Shown here piece after piece: positions 16,988 through 25,500 of a DNA stretch of 64,000 bases; within the stretch, counting starts at the first letter, position 1, and each line of letters begins with the position of its first letter. The notes below the pieces were generated by a model. That model had not been told where the DNA came from. It searched no databases and saw only the letters and a program-made list of their open reading frames with translations. This DNA comes from CAZADH01 sp964483805 (lineage in GTDB: Bacteria > Muiribacteriota > Ozemobacteria > Ozemobacterales > Ozemobacteraceae), in assembly GCA_964483805.1 (NCBI GenBank), contig CAZADH010000006.1, positions 3,042 to 67,041 of the forward strand, written 5' to 3'. The translations under genes were made by a program, and so were the position numbers.

Positions 16988-18256
16988 TCAACCTCCGTTT
17001 CGCGGCGTCGCGCCGCTCTGGGCCTGTAAGGTCACAATCTGTGACCTTACCTCGCTTGAGTCACCAACCCGCAACTCGTCCAGGTAGTCGGCCCACCGCT
17101 GCATCATCGCGCGTCGTTGGTCGAGGTGGGTGGTGCGGTTGTACGCCCGGCCGAGAGGGTCGCGGACAACATGTCCAAGCTGATGCTCGATGAGATGCGG
17201 GGGGTATTGCAGGACCTCGTCCAGGAGGGTTCGCGCGACCGCCCGCCACCCGTGCCCGGTCATCTCGTCGTGCATGATACCCATTCGGCGGAACGCGGAC
17301 AGGACGCCATTTTCAGACATCGGCCTTGATACTGAATGGCCACCTGGAAACACGTATTGGCCGTCACCGGTGAGTTTGCGCAGTTCTCGCAGGATCTCGA
17401 CCGCTTGCCGGGCCAGAGGGACAATGTGCGGGGTCTCGGTCTTGCCAATCGTATAGCGCCACTCTTGAGTATCAAGGTTGATACTCAACCACTCGGCGCG
17501 GCGCAGCTCGCCCGGGCGGACAAAGAACATGGGAGCTAGCTTGAGAGCCGCGCATACGATAGGCGACCCTTGATACCCAAAAATGGCCCGGAGAATTCCG
17601 CCAACCTTTTGGGGATCGGTCGTTGCCGCAAAGTGACCACGCACAGGCGCGGGCAAAGCCCCGCTCAAATCTCGGGTCGGGTCGGATCGCACACCGCCGG
17701 CCTCGATCACAACTGCGTATCGGAAAACCTGGGAGATGTTGCCGAGGACGCGGTGGGCAGTCTCGATCCGGCCACGCGCCTCGATCGGTCGCACGACGGC
17801 AAGCACGTCGGAGGGGCCAAGGCCACCGATCGGCCGGTCACCGATTACCGGGAACACGTCTTTCTCGAGCCGCGCCCAAACGCGGGTTGCATGCATCGGA
17901 GCGAGGGTCGGCGACACGCGGTCAAACCACTCCTGGCTGACGGCCCGAAAGGTCGCGGCTGCCCCCCTTTGCGCCTCGGCCTCCGCCATGCGCTTCTCGA
18001 CTGGCGAAACCCCTTTCGCCAAACCTGCCCGGATTTCCTCGCGCCTTTGGCGAGCGGCATTGAGAGTCACCGCCGGATATCGGCCGAGGGATAGAAGGCG
18101 ATTTCTCCCCTCAAAGGTGTATCGCAACCGCCATCGCTTCACGCCACCAGGCAACACCTCAATGTATAGACCTCCGCCGTCCGACAAATAGACGGCTTTG
18201 TCGGTGGCTTTGGCTTGTCGAACCTGAACATCACTGAGGGGAGGCACCTTCTTCAC
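16988..18256 (-). CDS. int: Tyrosine-type integrase (P4-like)
   Basis: About 422 residues from a GTG at 18256, chosen because GAGGTG lies 6 bases upstream and P4-type integrases usually start about ten residues before the AKATDKAVYLSDGGGLYIEV segment. An ATG at 18382 would extend the protein through the GATACTC motifs. The N-terminal DUF4102 arm-binding domain is followed by a core-binding domain and the catalytic domain. Visible active-site elements are Arg in RPGELRRAEW, the HGWR box, and IEHQLGHV then the Tyr in GRAYNRTTH. It lies next to the tRNA it targets. Confidence 0.93.
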   Translation of the reverse strand: MKKVPPLSDVQVRQAKATDKAVYLSDGGGLYIEVLPGGVKRWRLRYTFEGRNRLLSLGRYPAVTLNAARQRREEIRAGLAKGVSPVEKRMAEAEAQRGAAATFRAVSQEWFDRVSPTLAPMHATRVWARLEKDVFPVIGDRPIGGLGPSDVLAVVRPIEARGRIETAHRVLGNISQVFRYAVVIEAGGVRSDPTRDLSGALPAPVRGHFAATTDPQKVGGILRAIFGYQGSPIVCAALKLAPMFFVRPGELRRAEWLSINLDTQEWRYTIGKTETPHIVPLARQAVEILRELRKLTGDGQYVFPGGHSVSRPMSENGVLSAFRRMGIMHDEMTGHGWRAVARTLLDEVLQYPPHLIEHQLGHVVRDPLGRAYNRTTHLDQRRAMMQRWADYLDELRVGDSSEVRSQIVTLQAQSGATPRNGG

Positions 18257-18267
18257 GGTCGTCACCT

Positions 18268-18348
18268 CTTGAGTATCAGGATAAATATCAGGCAGGTCTT
18301 GATACTGTTCGGCTTTCGGGGCCTGATACTCTAGATGATACTCAAAAA
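18268..18348. promoter_or_regulatory. Candidate integrase arm-type sites and int control region
   Basis: The motif GATACT(C) occurs as CTTGAGTATCAGG (18268-18280), CTTGATACT (18298-18306), CCTGATACTC (18322-18331) and GATGATACTCAAAAA (18334-18348), in both orientations. Matching copies sit near attL at 7196-7220. The cluster lies just upstream of the chosen int start, so binding there could also repress int. Confidence 0.55.
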
Positions 18349-18398
18349 ATCGAGATTTCGCCAAATCAACCCGGACGAACACGGACGACCAATAGCAC

Positions 18399-18425
18399 GA
18401 AACCCCGCTTCATCAGCGGGGTTTC
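18399..18425 (-). terminator. Hairpin supplied by the island downstream of the tRNA operon
   Basis: GAAACCCCGCT (18399-18409) pairs with AGCGGGGTTTC (18415-18425). It lies inside the island, 36 bases beyond the tRNA(CAU) 3' end, and replaces the displaced native terminator at 7085-7112. The U-tract is poor on both strands, so its efficiency is uncertain. Confidence 0.6.
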
Positions 18426-18455
18426 TGTACTGTCCTGGACTTTGCCAGATCATCT

Positions 18456-18472
18456 ATCGGTAGCAAGGGAGG
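18456..18472. repeat. Right attachment site (attR) inside the tRNA 3' end
   Basis: The same 17 bp as at 7119-7135. Twelve of them form the 3' acceptor/T-arm side of the tRNA(CAU) gene, which therefore remains intact after integration. Confidence 0.9.
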
Positions 18473-18534
18473 GAGTTGAACCCTCGACACTACGGGTATG
18501 AACCGTATGCTCTGACCAACTGAGCTACCTTGCC
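18461..18534 (-). tRNA. tRNA with CAU anticodon (elongator Met, or Ile2)
   Basis: 74 bases. The acceptor stem GGCAAGG pairs with CCTTGCT (a G-U first pair), the D arm is GCTCAGTTGGTCAGAGC, the anticodon stem is TACGG/CCGTA around loop TTCATAC, and the T arm is GAGGG...CCCTC. CCA is not encoded (CCG follows). The anticodon is CAU and it lacks initiator features. It may be elongator Met or the lysidine-modified Ile2 that the tilS product would act on. Confidence 0.92.
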
Positions 18535-18581
18535 ATATCAAAAACCGGGTCCGGATAACCCAGACCCGGCTATTGAGTCGG

Positions 18582-18655
<74 letters not shown>

Positions 18656-18670
18656 ACGTATGTAAAGAGG

Positions 18671-18754
18671 TGCCGGGAGCCGGAATCGAACCGGCACGGG
18701 TGTTACCCCACCGGATTTTAAGTCCGGTGCGTCTACCTATTCCGCCATCCCGGC
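18671..18754 (-). tRNA. tRNA-Leu (UAA)
   Basis: 84 bases with GCCGGGA/TCCCGGC acceptor stem, a long variable arm and a loop containing TTAAAAT, giving anticodon UAA. It is the first gene of the three-tRNA operon. Confidence 0.94.
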
Positions 18755-18766
18755 GGAACAGTGTTG

Positions 18767-18795
18767 ATCTTAGCACTGACGCGTGTGTTTGTCAA
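18767..18795 (-). promoter_or_regulatory. Promoter of the tRNA operon
   Basis: On the minus strand TTGACA (18795-18790), 17 bp, TAAGAT (18772-18767), 12 bases before the tRNA-Leu 5' end. Confidence 0.85.
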
Positions 18796-18932
18796 GCCCA
18801 TTCGCACAATCGTCCGCCGTTTGGTCTCAACCATGCCGATCGGCAACGATAGGTGCAAGCTCTCCCGTCAATCCAGGCGTCTCACCAGCATTCGCGGTAC
18901 CCTCTCCCGTGAGCACACGGTCGCACGGACTG

Positions 18933-18960
18933 TTGATTGGCATCGCAATTGTGGTATCCT
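18933..18960 (+). promoter_or_regulatory. Candidate promoter of the pseudopilin genes
   Basis: TTGATT, 16 bp, TATCCT, about 45 bases before the first pseudopilin start. Confidence 0.5.
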
Positions 18961-19004
18961 GTTCGTGTGTGGGCAACGATGCATGTGCCAGGAGGATCGG
19001 CCTG

Positions 19005-19808
19005 ATGTACCCGCGGAGCACCTTCCCAGCGTCGGTTTCTGCTCCCGTGCACCGGGCGGCTGCTATTCGCTCGTCGCGGTCTGCCATGACCTTGATCGAA
19101 ATCGTGCTGGCCATGCTCATCCTCGCCTTCGCCTTCATTCCGGTCATCGGCGTCATTGGCAGCGGCAGCGCCGACACCGACGTCACCAAATCGTACGTGT
19201 TCGCACAGACCCTGGTCCGCAACATCCTCACCAGTTGCCTCGACAGCATCCCGTTCGCCGCCATCGACACCAACGGCACAACGACGGTGAGCGATTCCGA
19301 CGGCCAGACCAACACCGATATCGGTCTGTTTCGGGTCACCGGCAGTTTCACCAACGCCTCTGCCACAAACTTCCTGCGCGATCACTTTGGCAATACCGCC
19401 GATCTGAACGGCCGGGGCGACGTCACCGACGAACGCGGCATCATCTACCACGTCAACCTGTTCGCGTTTCCGATCACCGACCCCGACGCCACCATCTCGA
19501 CCACCACCGAGGTCCTGTTTCTTGCGCGCAACAGGCCCGAATACGAGAACCAGGTGACGAACACCCCGGCCCGCAACATCTGGTATCAAACGGGCGCGAC
19601 CGGCCAATTCGTCGCGGCGGGCACGCGAACCCCCTACGAATTTACAACGTCAATACAAACCTGGGACGCGCGACGCATGAACCTTCCCGTCGATCCGAGT
19701 GGCCAGATCTGCACCATGAAACGCCTGCTCGTGCGGGTTCGCTGGGTCATGCCCAAAGGGGTCGAACGGCGTCTCGAGTTCTACACCTGCAAGGCGAACC
19801 TCTTCTGA
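19005..19808 (+). CDS. Pseudopilin-like protein (PilV/GspI type)
   Basis: About 267 residues from the ATG at 19005, preceded by AGGAGG 10 bases upstream. A long basic leader ends in RSSRSAMTLIEIVLAMLILAF: the class-III prepilin motif with Glu at +5 and a hydrophobic helix, but with Ala-Met at the cleavage point instead of Gly-Phe. It should be cut by a prepilin peptidase and enter a type IV pilus or type II secretion pseudopilus as a minor subunit. The stop overlaps the start of the next gene (TGATG). Confidence 0.85.
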   Translation: MYPRSTFPASVSAPVHRAAAIRSSRSAMTLIEIVLAMLILAFAFIPVIGVIGSGSADTDVTKSYVFAQTLVRNILTSCLDSIPFAAIDTNGTTTVSDSDGQTNTDIGLFRVTGSFTNASATNFLRDHFGNTADLNGRGDVTDERGIIYHVNLFAFPITDPDATISTTTEVLFLARNRPEYENQVTNTPARNIWYQTGATGQFVAAGTRTPYEFTTSIQTWDARRMNLPVDPSGQICTMKRLLVRVRWVMPKGVERRLEFYTCKANLF

Positions 19809-20551
19809 TGCAAACGCCCAAGCTGCTCAACGCCCGTCGCCACCGCACCGGCATCGCCATTCCCGTCGTCCTGATCTTTGCGATGATCATGGCCGTGTTC
19901 GGGCTGTTCATTGCCAAGACGAACCAGCAACAATACCGCCAGGAGATGACGGCGCATCACCAGTTGCAGGCCCATTTCATCGCGCGCGCCGGTATGGAAC
20001 ACGCATTGCTCAAGGCACGCTATCTGCATCGCGAATTGTACGATGCCGCTGCCATGGCCCAGTACCGCAACCCGCTCTTCAATTTCGCCGCCGGCATTTC
20101 GAGTTTCAACCCCGGGCCGGTCTTTCTGTACCATTCGGGCGAGGGCACACCCACCGGGTTCTTCACGCCGTCGGTCACCTTCTCGACAGCACCGACGACC
20201 AGTCCTGATGCCTGGTTGCAGACATTCATCGCCGACGTGCAATCCGACACTGGAATCACCAACGGCGGTACCGTCAATGCAATGTTGTCAATGAACCCCT
20301 TCCCGGCGAACATCCGCAGCAAGATTCGCGATCCGTTTCAGGCGCAGTACGCGGTGACGAAAATCGACGTCCTGGCCAAGCAGATTGACACCACGGCGGG
20401 CGCAGCAAACCACGAGATCGTCGAGATCACCGTCCGCGGACAGGTCAATCTTCTGTTGCCCGACGGCACGCCGCGCCTCAACCTCGACACGGGGCTGCCG
20501 GCCGAGTGGACGGAAGAACTCCGCAAGGTTGTGAGCGTCACCCGCCAATGA
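19808..20551 (+). CDS. PilX/GspK-like membrane-anchored protein
   Basis: 247 residues. A basic start is followed by RTGIAIPVVLIFAMIMAVFG, a helix like those of PilX-type minor pilins with a non-canonical cleavage region (no Glu5). QMTAHHQLQAHFIARAGMEH-like residues (around 45-65) recall the PilX/GspK region after the helix. The gene overlaps both neighbours by a few bases (TGATG and ATGA), so the trio is translationally coupled. Confidence 0.75.
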   Translation: MQTPKLLNARRHRTGIAIPVVLIFAMIMAVFGLFIAKTNQQQYRQEMTAHHQLQAHFIARAGMEHALLKARYLHRELYDAAAMAQYRNPLFNFAAGISSFNPGPVFLYHSGEGTPTGFFTPSVTFSTAPTTSPDAWLQTFIADVQSDTGITNGGTVNAMLSMNPFPANIRSKIRDPFQAQYAVTKIDVLAKQIDTTAGAANHEIVEITVRGQVNLLLPDGTPRLNLDTGLPAEWTEELRKVVSVTRQ

Positions 20552-21351
20552 GAATACACGCCGCCCCCGGTCTGATCCTCGGCACGACAACACTGAGCGA
20601 AACTCGGGTCGAGCCTCGCTCTCGTGGCTATACCGTCATCGAACTGATGATCGTGACCATCATCATGAGCCTGTTCTTTTTCGGGCTGTTCGCCTTGTAT
20701 CGCGGGGGGCAAAGCGCCAGCACCCAGGCCGTCTGGATCCAGAAAACCACCAACGACATGCGCGATACGGGCAAGCGCCTGCAGAAGATCATTCAAGCCT
20801 CGAGTTATCCCTCGACCTTGGCGTTTCCGGGGGGCATCTTCACCAACCGCGACCCGGCTTTTGCACTGCACTATTCGTCGCGAGCCATGCTCAACGTGGC
20901 CACCGAGGCCAAAGCAGTCAGCGCTCCCTGGCCTACACCCGGCACCCAGGTGATCCGCTTCACCGAGGCGTCGGCCGAGCGCGTCGGCTACGGCGGCACC
21001 GCGTCGCCACCCCACTTCATCCATCACGTCATCAGCGTTGCCCAGTCGGGGCAAATGTTGCATCACACCTATGAACAGACCTTGCCACTCCAAGCGCCAC
21101 CGAACTATGTTGGTGCTCTGACCCCAGCCTGGACCATCATCCCACCTGGCGGCCTGACCTCGGCCAAGGTGATCCTCACCGATGTCGCCACAGTCCGCGT
21201 CACCGGCACCCCCGACCCAACCAATCCCGGTCCGATCACAATTACGATCACCTGTCGCTGGCCCCGCGGGCAGACCACACGGCAGGAGTCGATCACCGTC
21301 GTCCCCAATGTCGGGTGCATTTCGCAGGCGACCAGCGGCAGTGATTGGTAG
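20548..21351 (+). CDS. Pseudopilin-like protein (PilW/GspJ type)
   Basis: 267 residues from the ATG at 20548, overlapping the previous stop. The leader ends in RSRGYTVIELMIVTIIMSLF, a canonical prepilin motif (Gly before the cut, Glu at +5). The remaining extracellular domain includes WIQKTTNDMRDTGKRLQKII and a beta-rich C-terminus with a terminal cysteine. It is the third subunit of the likely minor-pilin complex. Confidence 0.85.
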   Translation: MRIHAAPGLILGTTTLSETRVEPRSRGYTVIELMIVTIIMSLFFFGLFALYRGGQSASTQAVWIQKTTNDMRDTGKRLQKIIQASSYPSTLAFPGGIFTNRDPAFALHYSSRAMLNVATEAKAVSAPWPTPGTQVIRFTEASAERVGYGGTASPPHFIHHVISVAQSGQMLHHTYEQTLPLQAPPNYVGALTPAWTIIPPGGLTSAKVILTDVATVRVTGTPDPTNPGPITITITCRWPRGQTTRQESITVVPNVGCISQATSGSDW

Positions 21352-21426
21352 GCCCCCTTTTCTGCTAGAATTAGAATTGCAGTGATTTCAGTTCTTCCAT
21401 ATTCCCAGTCTCCGGAGGTTCGTCGA

Positions 21427-22416
21427 GTGAAGAAGTCGTTGCACCTGTTGTTCGCCGCCGTCATCGGTCTGGTCGCGGTTTTCGCGCCGATCCCGGTATC
21501 TGCTGCCGATGAGGCACCGACGTTCGGGTTCATCAATGTCAGCCAGGCCTTGCTGTTTCACCCATTGATGCGCCACTTCGACACCACGCACAATCTCTTC
21601 CGCCCCGAGGCGTTGAACCGCAAAGAGCTTCCCAATCGCAAAGACGATCTGGCCAAAATCGAGAAAGATCGCGAGGCGCGGGTCGAGGCGCGGGCGAAGC
21701 TCGAGAAAGAGCTGCAGGCCGCGGCGAAACAGTTCGGTGACGAACTGGCCGCCCTCGATGCGCAAAGCACCCAGGTATCAACAACCAAGGGCACCGAACT
21801 GAAGAAAGCCCAGACCGGCACCGTAACCAAGAAACGCGGGCAGATCGAGACCGATTTCTGGAAGGTGCGCGAACGCATCCAGGGCGAGATGGCCAAACTC
21901 GACGGCGAGCTCGAGAAACTGGGTGAGCGCGGGCGTACCCTTCATCTGACCACCCCCGAAGAGACTGCGACCATCTTCAAGGTCATTCTCGATGACGTCT
22001 ACAACAGCATCGATCAGGTTGCCAAGGCGTACAAACTGGCCTTCATCTTCAACAGTTCGTTCATCGTCAACCGGGTTCCTGCCAACCCGAAGTTCAGACC
22101 CGAAAACCCGATGGGTGCCTTTTTCGATCGCAAAGAGAGTCTCGGCAAAGAGGGGCTTTACAAGCATGGCGCCGAGGGTATCCCGCCATTGATGATGACG
22201 CTTCGCTACTGGACCGGCTGTGGTGACTGGGTGTTCAAAAACACCAACGACCCGCGGCTCGACCGTCTGTTCATCCGCGGTGGCCACGACATGACCGGTG
22301 CTGTGGTCGACGCAATCTATCAGAAATACGGTATCGACAAGGCGCACCGAGAAACGGTCGTCGAGTTTTTCAACGCGATTTCGCAAGACAAAGATCTGAA
22401 CCCGAACGCCCAGTGA
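21427..22416 (+). CDS. OmpH/Skp-like periplasmic protein, extended
   Basis: About 329 residues from a GTG at 21427 (GGAGG 6-8 bases upstream). The signal peptide ends PIPVSA-A. The core FGFINVSQALLFHP is followed by a long coiled coil (about 65-190) rich in Lys/Glu (EKDREARVEARAKLEKELQ) and then KVILDDVYNSIDQVAKAYKL plus FIFNSSF, as in OmpH/Skp chaperones. The 100-residue C-terminal extension is unusual; Skp is about 160 residues. It precedes the giant secreted protein and may chaperone it. Confidence 0.75.
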   Translation: MKKSLHLLFAAVIGLVAVFAPIPVSAADEAPTFGFINVSQALLFHPLMRHFDTTHNLFRPEALNRKELPNRKDDLAKIEKDREARVEARAKLEKELQAAAKQFGDELAALDAQSTQVSTTKGTELKKAQTGTVTKKRGQIETDFWKVRERIQGEMAKLDGELEKLGERGRTLHLTTPEETATIFKVILDDVYNSIDQVAKAYKLAFIFNSSFIVNRVPANPKFRPENPMGAFFDRKESLGKEGLYKHGAEGIPPLMMTLRYWTGCGDWVFKNTNDPRLDRLFIRGGHDMTGAVVDAIYQKYGIDKAHRETVVEFFNAISQDKDLNPNAQ

Positions 22417-22515
22417 GTTTGACGAGTAGCCTGGATTGATCGGCGCGAAGGGCAGCCACGAACCCCGAGCTGCCCGGCGGCGTCTCTGTTTGTAGGAGCG
22501 AGGAGGGAGTAGGTT

Positions 22516-25500
22516 ATGGAGAACAACAAACGTCGCGGATTTCTGGCGCTGTTACTGGCAGTGTGTGTGCTGCTTCCCACGCTGGCGCAGGCAGCGGATG
22601 AGCCGTACAACGGGATCTCGTACGTGCTCGTACCGCGCGATTATAGCGGCCGCGAGGGCGTCTACCGCCTCAACGGTCGCATTGCGCCGTACAATCCAAT
22701 TGGTGCGGGCGGGCAGCGGCTGTTCAATTTCTCGTTCACCGGTGGTACCAGCACGGTGAACGGCCTGGCGGTCAGCCCCCTGGCCAAGCTGTATCTGTTT
22801 GTTTGTCCGCCCGCGACCGGCATCTATACCGATGTCACGCAGGTCGGTTGGTTGCCCGCAGGGACCTTCGCCGCCGATTCGCCGGCGTACATCAAGCTGA
22901 TCGGCCAGCCCCACGACACGACACAACTTTCTCCCGACGTCAGTTCGACCATGGGCCACCTCTGCTTCCCATGGGGAACGACCAATTACGACAACGACTT
23001 CTGGGATTATGGCCCCTCTTCGGGGTTCTCGACCCACAACATGTATAAAAAGGGAACCTTCACCGACGACGTCGGTAACGGCTACCAGTACAAATTCACC
23101 GCCTACGCGCCGACCACCCACACCAATGTCCCGCTCTGGAACGGCCCGGGCGGCGTCGGCATTCCGCATCCCACCGATACCTACAAGGTGGTACTGCCCA
23201 ACAAGTGGGGCGGCATTTCCTGGTACTGCTTCGGTTCGCCCAACGCTCCCGCAGCGCACAAAGGCAAACTCCTCGATGGAACGGGCGGTCTCCCGCTCTA
23301 CACCCAGCAGCAGTTCCGCTTGTCCCCGTACAGCCCGGGTCCTGCGTGCAGCCCGTATTGGGACGCCATCTACATTTCGGCCGTTGTGCGTCGCGTTTAC
23401 AAGAAGCGCGACCGCTCCCTCGATCTCTACTCGTATCTCGACAATGCGGCACCGCCCAATGGCATGCCGGCGCTCGAACCGGGCGGGGCTGGGGTGTTGA
23501 CCGCCACCGACCTGCAGATCACCGAAGAGTATGGCAAGTCGTGTGCCGACGGTTGTATTCCTGGTGGCGACCTGAATCCCGAGGCGGTCGCCAAGATCGA
23601 GTCGAACGTTCTGGTCATCACCTCGACGACCGGTCGTCGTTACGGTTTCAACCCGAATGGCGACAAGACTTCGGGCACCGCGGGAACCAACACCGCGTTG
23701 CGCGTCGTGGCTGACGGTCGCACCTACGGCATTGCGATGAACGGCACTGGGGTCGTGCGCAACATGGCCCATCTCACCTCGCGCGGCTTCAACCTGAACG
23801 GGATCAAGACCATGGGGGTTTCGTCGAACTTCAATCCGTTCGTCGCTCCCGCTGTTGGCGTCAATACATTGTCAACACCGCCTGATTTCATTTACGGTTC
23901 GCCCGCCGACAAGTTCGTCGTCCAGGATTCGTGGTGGGGCAACGGTGGTATCGCCTACGAGTATTACAAGCAAGACAACGGCACGAACCTCAAGGGGCAC
24001 ATCTACCGCTACGACTACCGCAACAGCGACACACCCAACCGTGAAGACGTCGGCTTCTTCTCGGGCGACATCGATGCGTTGGGTGTCGACGGTTACGGAA
24101 CCCTGTACGTGCTGGCCACCGAACTCGATTGCGCCAACTCCCCCGACTGGCCCGATCCGGCCGGCGTGCCACTGGGGTACACCATCGGCGCGGTTTGGCC
24201 GAACGCCGCGATGCTGGCCGATCCCAACTACTTGACACACCAGTGGTACCGTGTCGACGGTTCCGGCAACAACGTCACCATCGCCGGACCCAGCGCGGTC
24301 AATGACTTCTGCGTGGTCACCTTCAAGCAGCGGATCAAGAAGCAGGGGCGTAAATACAAGACCAATATCGGCGGCGGTTTCCAACCTCCAGAAGACTGGG
24401 GCTTCGTCGATGTCGGTTTTGACGAGATCCAGCGCAACCTGCGTTTTGACGGCGGTTCGAGTTACAGTTGGGCCAATGCCTGGAACCACAAGCTCACCTC
24501 GATGGACAGCCGGTTGGCGGCAATCGAGGGTGAGTTTGCCGTGATCAACATCGCCACCGCACCAACCAACACCATCGCAGCCTCGTCCGGCCGCTGCGGT
24601 GTTGTCCGCCTGAACAAGACCACCCCGACGCTGACGATCGATCCGGGTCAGGTCATCACCGAAGACCGCGACTGCGTGTTCAAACCCGAAGGTTACAAGC
24701 CGTTGCTGAGCGGCAACTACACCGATCTGAAGGACATGGGTGTTATCGTCGGCATCGGCCGCACCCGCGTCAACATGTTGCCGCCATATTTCTTCAATGA
24801 AGACGGCCTCGGCGCCGACGGCGGTTTCACCGATTCGTTGTTCGAGACCGACAGCGGCACCCACAAAACCAGCATCAAATGGAACGTATCACTGGTCGAC
24901 CAGTCTGGCACGCTCATCAAGCAGTACGTGACCAATGCCGCATCGAACTACGCCTCGACCGACCCAGGTTTCGTGGGCGCCCCCTGGAACGCCACGTTTG
25001 ACCGGTTCCAGCGGTATAAATACACGTTCCCTCAGCCCGGCAACTACAAGGTCTGGTGCGAGGTTACCCACAAGTATTTCGATTACAGCGCTCTCCCAAC
25101 GGTCAACCCGCGGCCCAGCGATCTGGTCACCTGTATCCGCGACGTTACCATCGTCGGCACGCCGGTCCTGTTCAAGGTCGAGAATGCTCTGGCCCTCAAT
25201 CCCGAGCCACGCTACCTTTCGAATCTCCGCCTCGACAATCTGAACTACGCGCAGAAGACATTGCCGGCGTTCAACATCAGCGCGACGGGCAACGCCAATG
25301 CACCGGTTTACGATGTATTGCGCGGCGAGCCCCTCACTGGCCTGAAACTGTCGTTCGACGTGCAGATGGTGCGCGATGCGAACCGCGACACCTCGGGGGC
25401 GTTCTCCACCTTCGACGGCATCGGCGCCTGGGATTACGACTCGATCTTCGTGCCGCCGACGGTCGGCGGGCACGTGTACAACCATGTCGATGCAACGAAC

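Larger units (their letters stand above)
7119..18472. mobile_element. Integrated tRNA-targeted island, PICI-like phage satellite candidate
   Basis: An 11.3-kb segment lies between 17-bp direct repeats, one of which is the 3' end of a tRNA gene. The integrase gene is next to the tRNA. One strand carries integrase, an unknown gene, an AlpA-like regulator, a 104-residue protein, primase-polymerase/helicase and a terminase-small-subunit-like gene in that order; cargo fills the rest up to attL. No capsid, portal, large terminase or tail genes are seen. This content and size match phage-inducible chromosomal islands, which hijack a helper phage for packaging. A simple integrative element or a phage remnant is the alternative. 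Confidence 0.85.
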
